Shown piece by piece: positions 35,848-43,948 of a stretch of 59,084 bases of DNA (position 1 is its first letter; each line of letters opens with the position of its first letter). This stretch comes from Prevotella sp. (GTDB lineage: Bacteria; Bacteroidota; Bacteroidia; Bacteroidales; Bacteroidaceae), in contig JAFVGZ010000032.1 of NCBI GenBank assembly GCA_017478025.1, forward strand, positions 1 through 59,084, written 5' to 3'. The position numbers and the translations under genes were made by a program. Under the pieces are notes generated by a model. That model was not told where the DNA came from. It worked only from the letters and a program-made list of their open reading frames with translations, and made no database searches.

Positions 35848-36278
35848 CTTACGTTCACTTTTATTGTTCTCTTATTGTTCTTTACAATGTATGTACCCTT
35901 GGACAGCGCAGAACCATGAGGTATCACGCGTCCCTGAAGGTCATAGATCACTGTATTGCTATCGGTAATGATACTGTTGACATCTAAAACAGCGGTTTCA
36001 TCGGCATTTACCGTACTGATTGCCGTCGTGTTACCGTCGTTAGAGAACTCCATGCTTGCCAGCGTTGCGAGTGGTAGGGTGGCTAAAGTCTCACTGCCGC
36101 TGGAGGCGATGAGGTTGTCGTTGGCGAATGAGATGGTCAGGTCCGTAGCCGTCACCGCCTGTGTAGTACCGTCATTCATGGTAAACACCATGTACTGATA
36201 GTCTGCGGCTCGCATCGACAGACTGCTGAGGATGCAGAGCAGTGTTAGGAAAATTGATTTCTTCATGTTATACTTCAT
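35844..36278 (-). CDS. Small secreted protein with sorting-like tail, coupled to the carbohydrate-binding gene
   Basis: The 144-residue protein has a signal peptide (MKKSIFLTLLCILSSLSMRA after a possible four-residue extension), a beta domain (YQYMVFTMNDGTTQAV, ATLPLATLASMEF) and a C-terminal strand pattern VIYDLQGRVIPHGSALSKG then TYIVKNNKRTIKVNVR, typical of type IX-like sorting tails. It is the third example here of a small protein whose stop overlaps the start of a large secreted protein by ATGA. Promoter box at 36305-36312. Function unknown. Confidence 0.72.
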   Translation of the reverse strand: MKYNMKKSIFLTLLCILSSLSMRAADYQYMVFTMNDGTTQAVTATDLTISFANDNLIASSGSETLATLPLATLASMEFSNDGNTTAISTVNADETAVLDVNSIITDSNTVIYDLQGRVIPHGSALSKGTYIVKNNKRTIKVNVR

Positions 36279-36304
36279 TTGTGTTATATATCTTTTTTCA
36301 TCCG

Positions 36305-36312
36305 CAAAGGTA
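36305..36312 (-). promoter_or_regulatory. -7 box of the small protein / carbohydrate-binding operon
   Basis: TACCTTTG on the minus strand, 27 bases before the ATG at 36278. The -33 region falls in the terminator hairpin of the PL11 gene and has TTCA rather than TTTG. Confidence 0.55.
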
Positions 36313-36322
36313 CAAAATAAAG

Positions 36323-36353
36323 CCTGTCCACTGAATTATTTTCAGTGAACAGG
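36323..36353 (-). terminator. Terminator of the PL11 gene
   Basis: A 13-bp stem (CCTGTCCACTGAA at 36323-36335 with 36341-36353) has one mismatch and a 5-base loop, followed by CTTTATTTTG on the minus strand. Confidence 0.75.
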
Positions 36354-36432
36354 CAAATTCTTTCAACGAATAGCGAGTGACTTTTTGTAGTCATTACTTC
36401 CTTATATTAAAGAAAGAACGAAAATGAAGACT

Positions 36433-38589
36433 TTACTTAAACAGGTCCGGCAGGTAGTATCCTAAGTGCGGGGGTTGGTTGTAGGATACGTTTTGCCATA
36501 CTACGCCCATTCTGTATATGTGGTCGTGCATCAGTGTGGGCACGCGATACTGCGTAGGGATATTGGTGGTGAAGATATTGAGATGTGATCTGTCAGAGGC
36601 ATCATAGAGTATTATCTCCTCACGCCAGTCACCGAAGAGGTCTGCCTGCAGGCATGGTGTGGCCTTGGTGCCGTTGCATGATGCTGAGTTGCCATAGTCG
36701 CTGAACGTGAATATGTCATCGGTTCCGCTGCCGTTCCATTTTGCTACGTAGTATCGCTGCGGCCTTTGCTGTCCCTGCATGCGCTGTCTTGCCTCTGCAA
36801 AGCGTGCTCGGATAGAGTCGGGCACTTCGCCACGGTTCCTCATCCGTTGTCCCATGCCGCGCTGTCCGCGTTGTCCGAAGCCTCCGAAATCACCGCCTCC
36901 GAAGCCCTCGCCACCGTTGCCGCCGTCCTGTCCGAAGCCCTGCATGCCGCTGCCGCCGCCGTCATTGCCGCCGTTCCAGCCGCCGTTTCTGTTGCCTCGG
37001 TTGTTGCGCTGGCGCGGAGAGTTCTTACCCTCGCCGCCGGGCTTAGAGCCGCGCGAACCGTTGCCGATGAGCTCGTCCTGCAGGTCACCGTCCCAATAGA
37101 TGCGGAAATTCTGCGGTGTCCACCCTTCTGTCTCGGCTATCATGGTGCCGTCAACATTATAAACCTTCTTCTCCGCAGAGCACCAGAACTCATAGCCTCT
37201 GTGATCTGGGTCTATGTCGGCAGCCAGTCCGCGTCCGGTATCGCCTATGTCCTCCTTGCGGAACAGTATCTCGCCCGTCCGTGCATCACGGTAATTAGAG
37301 CCGTAAGGCCTGGTTTCCAGCACCATATAGTATTCCAATCCCGGGCGGTCAGGGTCCAGGTCTGCCAGATGCTGTGCGTCTCCGTGTCCCAGGTCTGTGG
37401 TGTAAAGCAGCGTGCCGTCATTGTTTATGGCAGCCGAACCGTATGTTATCTCGTCGCATCCATCGCCATCCACATCGCCAACAGCTATGCTGTGGGCACC
37501 TTGTCCGTATGCTGACGTGTGGGGCTCCGTGCCCTTATAGAGCCAGTGGGTCTTCAGTTCCTTGCCGTCAAAATCCACTGCCCAAAGGTAAGACATCGTG
37601 TAGTATCCCCTGCACATCACGGCAGACGGGTTCTTGTCCTTGCCGTCCAGGAATGCCACGCATGCCAGATACCTCTCTCCGCGATTGCCGTGGTGGTTGT
37701 CACCCCATTCGATGCGTGCATACTCAGGTGCGCCTCCCACGCCCAGACCTCTGTTGGGCTGATAGAAGATAGTGTGGATGGCATGTCCGTCCTTGCCCGA
37801 GAAAACCGTCAGATACTCAGGACCTTCCAGCACGTGACCGTCCTCGCCGCGATAGTCGGCCTCATTGTCGGCAATGCGTATCTCCTTGTCAGTGGCTGCC
37901 AATGTGACATAGTCGCCCTTACCGTCCTTTGAGCCCGGGGCAGTCTTGCACACCATCTCTGCCTTTCCGTCGCCGTCCAGGTCATATACCATAAACTGCG
38001 TATAGTGGGCACCGGCGCGGATGTTCTTGCCCAAATCCACGCGCCACACTAAGATGCCGCCCATCTTGTAGCAGTCTATATATACGTTGCCCGTATATCC
38101 GTCGTGCGAATTGTCTCTTGAATTGCTCGGGTCCCACTTCAGGAATATCTCGTAGTCCCCGTCACCGTCTATATCGCCCACTGAGCAGTCGTTTGGCGTA
38201 TAGGAATAGGAGCGTCCGTCAGGCGTCACATCGTCGGTAGGGCGCAGCAGCGGCATTGAGATGTAAGGCTTATCCCACGGTGCCACCTCATCGCTCGTTT
38301 CGGCTATGCTGCCGTTTACCACCGTCTGCACCGAGTAGTGGCTCTGCGGAGTCCCCAGGGTGTCGGTGAAATTTGTCACTGTGCTCAGCCCCTCGGCTAT
38401 CATGTCGCCGTCGCGCATGAGGTTGAAGGTGGTTGATGGCGCATCGGTTGACAGCAGTCTCCAGCTGATGAAGTTGCCCTTTCCGGCAGGCAGCGCCACG
38501 ACGCCGCGCGACAGTCTCTCTACATACGTCTGTGCGCCCAGGCTCAGAGCCATCGTGAGCGCGCATAGCATAGTCAGTGTACGTTTCAT
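36433..38589 (-). CDS. Rhamnogalacturonan lyase (PL11) with a glycine-rich insertion
   Basis: The 718-residue secreted enzyme (signal peptide ending SLGAQ) cleaves rhamnogalacturonan I by beta-elimination, judging by family. The start TYVERLSRGVVALPAGKG and the Ca-binding repeats VGDIDGDGDYEIFLKWD, VYDLDGDGKAEMVCKT and VGDVDGDGCDEITYG fit the PL11 beta-propeller; RVPTLMHDHIYRMGVVWQN is near the C-terminus. Residues 509-611 are an unusual insert rich in Gly, Arg, Gln and Asn (for example NGGWNGGNDGGGSGMQGFG) between propeller strands. It lies upstream of the carbohydrate-binding operon with its own terminator. Confidence 0.9.
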   Translation of the reverse strand: MKRTLTMLCALTMALSLGAQTYVERLSRGVVALPAGKGNFISWRLLSTDAPSTTFNLMRDGDMIAEGLSTVTNFTDTLGTPQSHYSVQTVVNGSIAETSDEVAPWDKPYISMPLLRPTDDVTPDGRSYSYTPNDCSVGDIDGDGDYEIFLKWDPSNSRDNSHDGYTGNVYIDCYKMGGILVWRVDLGKNIRAGAHYTQFMVYDLDGDGKAEMVCKTAPGSKDGKGDYVTLAATDKEIRIADNEADYRGEDGHVLEGPEYLTVFSGKDGHAIHTIFYQPNRGLGVGGAPEYARIEWGDNHHGNRGERYLACVAFLDGKDKNPSAVMCRGYYTMSYLWAVDFDGKELKTHWLYKGTEPHTSAYGQGAHSIAVGDVDGDGCDEITYGSAAINNDGTLLYTTDLGHGDAQHLADLDPDRPGLEYYMVLETRPYGSNYRDARTGEILFRKEDIGDTGRGLAADIDPDHRGYEFWCSAEKKVYNVDGTMIAETEGWTPQNFRIYWDGDLQDELIGNGSRGSKPGGEGKNSPRQRNNRGNRNGGWNGGNDGGGSGMQGFGQDGGNGGEGFGGGDFGGFGQRGQRGMGQRMRNRGEVPDSIRARFAEARQRMQGQQRPQRYYVAKWNGSGTDDIFTFSDYGNSASCNGTKATPCLQADLFGDWREEIILYDASDRSHLNIFTTNIPTQYRVPTLMHDHIYRMGVVWQNVSYNQPPHLGYYLPDLFK

Positions 38590-38632
38590 CTTCTTATCGT
38601 TTTTTCTATTAGTTAGTATTCATTCACACATC

Positions 38633-38668
38633 CTCACGCGCGTGTGTATATAATATAATGTACGCGCG
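38633..38668. other. Alternating purine-pyrimidine stretch upstream of PL11
   Basis: CACGCGCGTGTGTATATAAT followed by ATAATGTACGCGCGC forms an imperfect palindrome of alternating purines and pyrimidines, 44-79 bases upstream of the PL11 start. It may include the promoter, but no TAnnTTTG box was recognised. Confidence 0.5.
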
Positions 38669-38814
38669 CAATGACTTAGGCTTCTACATAAGCATTACAT
38701 GCTTATGACGCAAAGAAGGGCAAAAGGTTTAGTTTGGGCCTGAAAAAAATGTGTCTGACACCACTTTTCGGAGTGTTGAAAAATGGGTCTCAGAACAGAC
38801 TGATAATCAGAGCG

Positions 38815-38900
38815 TTGCAATAGTAGGTCTTTTACCTCCTAAAAGACCTACTATTACCGGGTAAAAGACCTACTATTAGGAGGTAAAAGACCTACTATTA
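38815..38900. repeat. Tandem dyad array B (22-bp period), homologous to array A
   Basis: An inverted unit (about 38818-38834) is followed by TAAAAGACCTACTATTA at 38840, 38862 and 38884 with spacers CCTCC, CCGGG, GGAGG. The flank GATAATCAGAGCGTTGCAAT matches array A (GATAATCAACGCGTTGCAAT). First and last spacers are complementary. It lies in the 660-base gap between divergent genes (PL11 and FadL). The same gap holds a hairpin at 38971-39024 (CTGAACCCATCCGTTT against AAACGGATGATGAGTTCAG) and the FadL promoter box; no gene was seen. Confidence 0.88.
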
Positions 38901-39153
38901 CTTTGAGATAGTTATACCCCCACTTTTTGAGTGTTTATCCGCATGGTTTTCGGGGCGCATTTATGTAGTTCTGAACCCATCCGTTTCAGCATGTTTTTAC
39001 GGCTCAAACGGATGATGAGTTCAGATTGCTTTGTCTGAGAATTGCAGTTGCCGGTTGAATTTGCGGAACTTTAATATAATCCGAAATTGTTAATTTAACT
39101 TAATGTCGTACAGAAATATAGAACAATACAATACGTATATATCACAATTATAC

Positions 39154-39161
39154 TACCTTTG
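39154..39161 (+). promoter_or_regulatory. -7 box of the FadL-type gene
   Basis: TACCTTTG, followed by a leader of about 80 bases. No TTTG is seen at the usual -33 distance. Confidence 0.5.
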
Positions 39162-39249
39162 CATCTGATTCTATGTGATAGATATAAAGGTTTATTAAGA
39201 AATAAGTAAAACAAATAATCATAAAGCAAAGTAAAGACACAGTAAAATT

Positions 39250-40866
39250 ATGAGGAGAAGAGTAACACTCGTACTGATTCTCATGTCAGCCATTCACACG
39301 GCGGTGTTAGCAGGCGGCATGTTGACAAATACTAATCAGAGCATTGATTTCCTTCGCAATCCGGCGCGTGACGCAGCCATAGGGATTGACGGCGTGTATA
39401 GCAACCCCGCAGGTGTGGCATTCCTGCCCGAAGGACTTCATCTGTCGGCCAACTGGCAAGTAGCCTGGCAGACACGTACAATAGATACTACCAACCCCAC
39501 GTTTGCGCTGGGGGCTCGCAATAACGGACTGACAAAGAAGACATACGAGGGCATCTCACATGCACCATTCGTTCCTTCGGTACTCGGTTCTTACAATTTT
39601 GGAAAGTGGTCATTGCAGTTCGGAGTTTCCGTTACCGGTGGCGGCGGTAAGTGTGAATTCTCCAACGGCCTGGGTTCCTTTGAGGGCGCTGTGGGCTCTA
39701 TAGCATCACAACTGATCAGCACCTCGGCTTCACTCAACAGCCAATTCAGCCCTTTGGGAGTCAGCATACCTGTAGTGACAGGTTATGACTGTGACGGATA
39801 CATGCAGGGAAACCAGTACTATTTCGGTTTTACCGTAGGTACGGCATACAAGATTACTGACAATCTCTCCGTCTATGGTGGTCTGCGTTTCCTCTATGGA
39901 ACAGCCTCATACAAGGCTCGTATAGACAATATCAAGGTGAAGTGTCAGAATGCCGACTACAGCCTGCAGGGATATTTCGACCAGGTGAGCGGCGGTATGG
40001 TTCAGGCTTCGGAGAGCGTAACCGCCGGTAAGGCCCAGATAATAGGCGCCTATAGCAATGCTATCAGCAGCGCTAACCCGCAGATGCCGGCAGAGCAGGT
40101 GCAGAGCCTTGCGATGCAGATGGCTGCGGGAAACGAAACCTATCAGCAGCTTGACGCAGCCCAGCAGCGCATAGAGGGTGCGGCAGCAACATTAACACAG
40201 AGGGCTGAGGCCCTGACAGCATACTATAACGGTGTGAACCTGCAGTCAGACCAGACGGGCTTTGGACTGGCACCGATATTGGGAGCCGACTTCAGGTACG
40301 GACAGTTCAACTTCGCGGTAAAATATGAGTTCCGTACCAGGATGTCGATGGAGAACAAATCGACAGTGAAGCAGGCCATGCAGATAGAGGCAGTGAACCA
40401 GTTCATAGACGGCACAAGCATCCGCGAAGACCAACCGTCGCTGTTAGCCTTCGGCGTACAGTGGACACCGGTAAAGGATGTGCGCATCATGGGAGGATAC
40501 CACCATTTCTATGACACACACGCAAAGAAGTACGGCGACCGTCAGAAGCAGCTGTCAGGCGGCACCAACGAGTACCTCGGCGGCGTAGAGTGGGACCCGA
40601 TAGAGAAACTCACTGTCAGCACCGGTATCCAGGTGACGCGCTATGGCAACACCGATGAGTTCATGCGCGACCTCTCCTATGTGGTCAACTCATGGAGTGT
40701 AGGTGTCGGAGCAAAGTATAAACTCAATGAGAAAGTGGCACTTCAAGCTGCCTATTTCCGCACCAACTACAGCGACTATACCACTGCAATGAGCAGTGAC
40801 GGAATACAAAACACATTCACTCGAAGCAACAACGTCTTTGGCGTAGGATGTGAACTGAACTTCTAA
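39250..40866 (+). CDS. FadL/OmpP1-type outer-membrane transporter
   Basis: The 538-residue protein has a signal peptide (about 1-21, ending AVLAG). The mature N-terminus GGMLTNTNQSIDFLRNPARD, followed by GVYSNPAGVAFL, is the FadL hatch signature with the conserved NPAG. The rest is beta-barrel with a helical Gln/Ala-rich insert near 270-340, and ends FGVGCELNF with the terminal Phe of outer-membrane proteins. The family takes up fatty acids and other hydrophobic molecules; the ligand here is unknown. It appears monocistronic. Confidence 0.85.
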   Translation: MRRRVTLVLILMSAIHTAVLAGGMLTNTNQSIDFLRNPARDAAIGIDGVYSNPAGVAFLPEGLHLSANWQVAWQTRTIDTTNPTFALGARNNGLTKKTYEGISHAPFVPSVLGSYNFGKWSLQFGVSVTGGGGKCEFSNGLGSFEGAVGSIASQLISTSASLNSQFSPLGVSIPVVTGYDCDGYMQGNQYYFGFTVGTAYKITDNLSVYGGLRFLYGTASYKARIDNIKVKCQNADYSLQGYFDQVSGGMVQASESVTAGKAQIIGAYSNAISSANPQMPAEQVQSLAMQMAAGNETYQQLDAAQQRIEGAAATLTQRAEALTAYYNGVNLQSDQTGFGLAPILGADFRYGQFNFAVKYEFRTRMSMENKSTVKQAMQIEAVNQFIDGTSIREDQPSLLAFGVQWTPVKDVRIMGGYHHFYDTHAKKYGDRQKQLSGGTNEYLGGVEWDPIEKLTVSTGIQVTRYGNTDEFMRDLSYVVNSWSVGVGAKYKLNEKVALQAAYFRTNYSDYTTAMSSDGIQNTFTRSNNVFGVGCELNF

Positions 40867-40897
40867 GGAGGTAACAACACAGACAAGTATTACGAAA

Positions 40898-40999
40898 TAC
40901 CACGGATTACACGAATTGCAGGAACACTTGTTCAAATGGGTTGTGTGATCCGTTTGAACAAGGGTTCGTGATCTTTGTCAATTCGTGTAATCCGTGGTA
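40898..40999. repeat. Nested intergenic palindrome after the FadL gene
   Basis: Outer arms at 40898-40918 and 40979-40999 are perfect 21-bp inverted copies (TACCACGGATTACACGAATT plus G). Inner arms CTTGTTCAAA (40927-40936) and TTTGAACAAG (40953-40962) also pair. The outer arms match the family at 1744-1931. It separates convergent genes and may act as a two-way terminator. Confidence 0.85.
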
Positions 41000-41085
41000 A
41001 TATAGATATCTCTGTCGTTCAGTGGGTAATCCCACGCTTTATATAGGCTCTTTCCCCACTTTATTCAGAAAGAGCCGCACATTAC

Positions 41086-42276
41086 TTAACATTTCTCTGC
41101 CTGACAATAGTTTCTGCATGGGTTAGCATACATTGTCAGCAAACGCTCGCGAAGGAAGGCGGTGTCTGGATTGGGGACACTGACCAGGGCGAGTCTGGAG
41201 TTGACGTAGCTCTCAAAAGCTTTCTTGTCAGAGGCAGTGTAATGGCTGCTGTTGTCGGTACCGTCAAGCTCGTCCATAGCTATCCAGTTGCAGGGATACA
41301 GGCGATAGCGTAAGTGTATCTCGCGATCGATGTGTTCCGCTACAAGTCGGAATATCTCTTTCTTTGGCAACGAGGGGTCCAGAGTGTCGAGCCACTCGTC
41401 TATACACGGCGCAATCTCATAATGTACGTGGCCTTTCTTGCCCAATATGCCAACCTTCATGTTTTGCAGGTCATCCTGCTTGGACTTCTTCCAACCCGCT
41501 ACATCACGTTTGTACTGGAACTCTTCAGCCTTCAGATAATCGCATGGGTCATGCTCGTAGGAGATGGCCAACGGTGCTATGTGCAGGTGTTTCAGCGCTG
41601 CAATGGCGCGCTCGCCCTCAGATATGTCGGCAGAACGGCTTTCGTAACCCATAGCAAACATTTTCAGAACGGAGTCCTGTGTGCGGTCATCGCTGTCTTT
41701 GGCACGGCCTTCACGCTGGGCTATCCACACGTTTTCGTTCTTCTCATTGACGGCATAGTGGATGTATTGGCTCATCAAAAGCGATGAGCGCATCATCTCA
41801 TGAGCGGTCAGGCCGCGACGAACGGTGAACGCCTTATTGAGGCGCACCAGCTTTTTAATCCACGGATAGATGAGAAGGTTGTCGCCGATGCCAATCTCGC
41901 AGGTGTGGTCAAAGTCGTTATTATAGAGCAGAAGGTCAAGATAGGCTGAGTCAAGCACTATGTCGCGATGGTTGGAGACAAAGAGATGACAGCGTGTCTT
42001 GTCCATATCGCTGGGGAAACCGAAGGTGAGTCCGTTGGTGCATCGCCATACAGAAAGCTGCACAATGGGCTTCATAAAGCGTATCTGGAAGTCCTGGGCA
42101 GTCTTCACACCCTTGAAGCGACGCCGCAGCAGGCCGTGGAGCATACGCTTAGGCAGCACAGGAACAAAGCCTCGCATGACGAGGTTGAACTGGCGGTCAG
42201 CGAGAAGTTCCTCAAAGACTACCGGTATCTCGTCTTCATTATAAGGTCGTATTTCGTCAAACTCGTTAAGATCCAT
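41086..42276 (-). CDS. PlsC-like glycerophosphate acyltransferase family protein
   Basis: From MDLNEFDEIRPYNEDEIP (42276) the product has 396 residues; the frame is open further up to 42372, but that part is translated repeat. FVSNHRDIVLDSAYLDLLL resembles the acyltransferase HX4D block, WIAQREGRAKDSDDRTQDSV the glycine-containing block, and IAPLAISYEHDPCDYLK the later one. Such proteins usually acylate lysophosphatidic acid or a related lipid at the inner membrane; the exact acceptor is unknown. Spacing in the first block is one residue longer than the classical motif. Confidence 0.75.
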   Translation of the reverse strand: MDLNEFDEIRPYNEDEIPVVFEELLADRQFNLVMRGFVPVLPKRMLHGLLRRRFKGVKTAQDFQIRFMKPIVQLSVWRCTNGLTFGFPSDMDKTRCHLFVSNHRDIVLDSAYLDLLLYNNDFDHTCEIGIGDNLLIYPWIKKLVRLNKAFTVRRGLTAHEMMRSSLLMSQYIHYAVNEKNENVWIAQREGRAKDSDDRTQDSVLKMFAMGYESRSADISEGERAIAALKHLHIAPLAISYEHDPCDYLKAEEFQYKRDVAGWKKSKQDDLQNMKVGILGKKGHVHYEIAPCIDEWLDTLDPSLPKKEIFRLVAEHIDREIHLRYRLYPCNWIAMDELDGTDNSSHYTASDKKAFESYVNSRLALVSVPNPDTAFLRERLLTMYANPCRNYCQAEKC

Positions 42277-42316
42277 GCTATAATTGGTTGAGGGTTGATG
42301 GTTGATGGTAGAGGAA

Positions 42317-42369
42317 CCCTGCGGAGCGCTCGGCACTTGTGACGCTTTGCTCAGCAAAGAACCGCAGGG
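42317..42369. repeat. REP-like hairpin remnant
   Basis: CCCTGCGG at 42317-42324 pairs with CCGCAGGG at 42362-42369, with GCGGAGCGCTC/GCTCAGCAAAG between. It ends in GGCAC like the elements at 16128-16228 and 33758-33825. Confidence 0.55.
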
Positions 42370-42418
42370 CACTGTGGCTGGGCGGGATGAGAGGCAACTT
42401 TTCTGCTTACTTGAAACA

Positions 42419-42462
42419 AAAAAGGTTGAGGAGCATGGGGCGGTACGCTCTTCAACCTTTTT
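42419..42462 (-). terminator. Terminator of trpB
   Basis: A 16-bp stem (AAAAAGGTTGAGGAGC at 42419-42434 with 42447-42462) has one G-U pair, and T-rich sequence follows on the minus strand. Confidence 0.8.
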
Positions 42463-42476
42463 ATCTTATTTCGCAG

Positions 42477-43844
42477 TTATGCTTTTAATTCGGGCAACTT
42501 AGCGAGGGCGGCTGCAATCTCCTCATCTGTTGGGATGTAGTCGTTCATAGTGCCCTCATTGAAGTTCTTGTATGCATAGAGATCGAAGTATCCGGTGCCT
42601 GAGAGGTTGAAGACGATGGTCTTTTCCTCGCCGGTCTCCTTGCACTTCAGGGCCTCGTCAATGGCACAGCGGATGGCATGTGATGACTCCGGAGCAGGCA
42701 GTATGCCCTCTGCGCGTGCAAACTGTACTGCAGCGCTGAATACCTCAGTCTGCTCATAGGCGCGTGCCTCCATCAGACCCTCGTCGTAAAGTTCTGACAG
42801 AATAGGGCTCATGCCGTGGAAACGCAGACCGCCTGCATGGTTAGCACTCGGGATGAACTGGCTACCGAGAGTGTACATCTTGGCCAGAGGGCAGATCATA
42901 CCTGTGTCGCAGAAGTCGTAAGCGTACTTACCACGGGTGAATGATGGGCAGGAAGCTGGCTCTACACCGATGATTCTATAGTTGGCCTCACCACGCAGCA
43001 TCTCGCCCATGAAAGGAGATACGAAGCCGCCGAGGTTGGAACCGCCGCCGGTACAGCCGATGAGGATGTCGGGCTTGATGCCATACTTCTTCAGCGCAAT
43101 CTGTGTCTCAAGGCCAATGACAGTCTGATGCAGCAGTACCTGATTGAGCACTGAGCCCAGAACGTAGCGATATCCCTCTGTTGATGTGGCTACCTCAACG
43201 GCCTCAGAGATGGCGCAGCCGAGAGAACCGGTAGTGCCGGGGTGCTCAGCAAGTATCTTGCGACCGATGTTTGTCGTCTCGCTTGGTGAAGGAATGATGC
43301 TCGCACCGTAGGTGTTGATGACCTCGCGACGGAATGGCTTCTGCTCGTATGAGCACTTTACCATATAGACCTTACAGTCAATGCCGAAGTATTGGCATGC
43401 CATAGAGAGTGCAGTGCCCCACTGACCGGCGCCGGTCTCGGTGGTAACGCCCTTCAGCCCCTGTGCCTTGGCATAGTAAGCCTGAGCGATGGCTGAGTTG
43501 AGCTTGTGAGAACCGGAGGTGTTGTTGCCTTCAAACTTGTAGAATATCTTCGCCGGAGTATCGAGTGCTTTCTCCAGGAACTCTGCATGAACCAGAGGGC
43601 TGGGACGGAACATGCGATAGAAATTGAGCACCTCTTCGGGGATGTCAACCCATTTCGTATCGTTGTCAAGTTCCTGCTTTATGAGTTCGGTGCAGAAGAT
43701 AGGCTGCATCTCTTCAAGTGTAAGAGGCTGTCCCGTTCCGGGGTTGAGCAATGGAGCGGGCTTAATCTTCATGTCACCGCGTACGTTATACCACTGTGTA
43801 GGCACCTCGTTCTCGGCGAGGTAGATTTTGTAAGGGATTTTCAT
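42477..43844 (-). CDS. trpB: Tryptophan synthase beta-like enzyme, TrpB2 type
   Basis: The 455-residue PLP enzyme has the lysine motif NNTSGSHKLNSAIAQAYYA, TGAGQWGTALSMA, and the phosphate loop IGCTGGGSNLGGFVSPF. The N-terminal extension and length mark the TrpB2 subgroup, which often occurs without a TrpA partner; no trp genes are adjacent. It would condense indole (or, in some members, phosphoserine-linked substrates) with serine. Transcribed alone between ddl and the acyltransferase gene, ending at a strong terminator. Confidence 0.9.
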   Translation of the reverse strand: MKIPYKIYLAENEVPTQWYNVRGDMKIKPAPLLNPGTGQPLTLEEMQPIFCTELIKQELDNDTKWVDIPEEVLNFYRMFRPSPLVHAEFLEKALDTPAKIFYKFEGNNTSGSHKLNSAIAQAYYAKAQGLKGVTTETGAGQWGTALSMACQYFGIDCKVYMVKCSYEQKPFRREVINTYGASIIPSPSETTNIGRKILAEHPGTTGSLGCAISEAVEVATSTEGYRYVLGSVLNQVLLHQTVIGLETQIALKKYGIKPDILIGCTGGGSNLGGFVSPFMGEMLRGEANYRIIGVEPASCPSFTRGKYAYDFCDTGMICPLAKMYTLGSQFIPSANHAGGLRFHGMSPILSELYDEGLMEARAYEQTEVFSAAVQFARAEGILPAPESSHAIRCAIDEALKCKETGEEKTIVFNLSGTGYFDLYAYKNFNEGTMNDYIPTDEEIAAALAKLPELKA

Positions 43845-43948
43845 AAGTTATTCTTTTGCGTTTTGTGAGTTGTGAGTTGTTTATATTTAGATATGCATCC
43901 TCCTGTTGTGAGAGGTGTAAGGATGCTTTGCGAGAGGCAAGGGTGATG

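Noticed and set aside
36779-37099. 106-codon Pro/Ser-rich plus-strand ORF inside PL11
   Set aside because: Opposite-strand shadow of the Gly-rich insert; composition explained by GGN/CCN codons.
40866-40874. Strong Shine-Dalgarno sequence AAGGAGGT after the FadL gene
   Set aside because: No reading frame follows, and genes here do not use such sites; probably chance.
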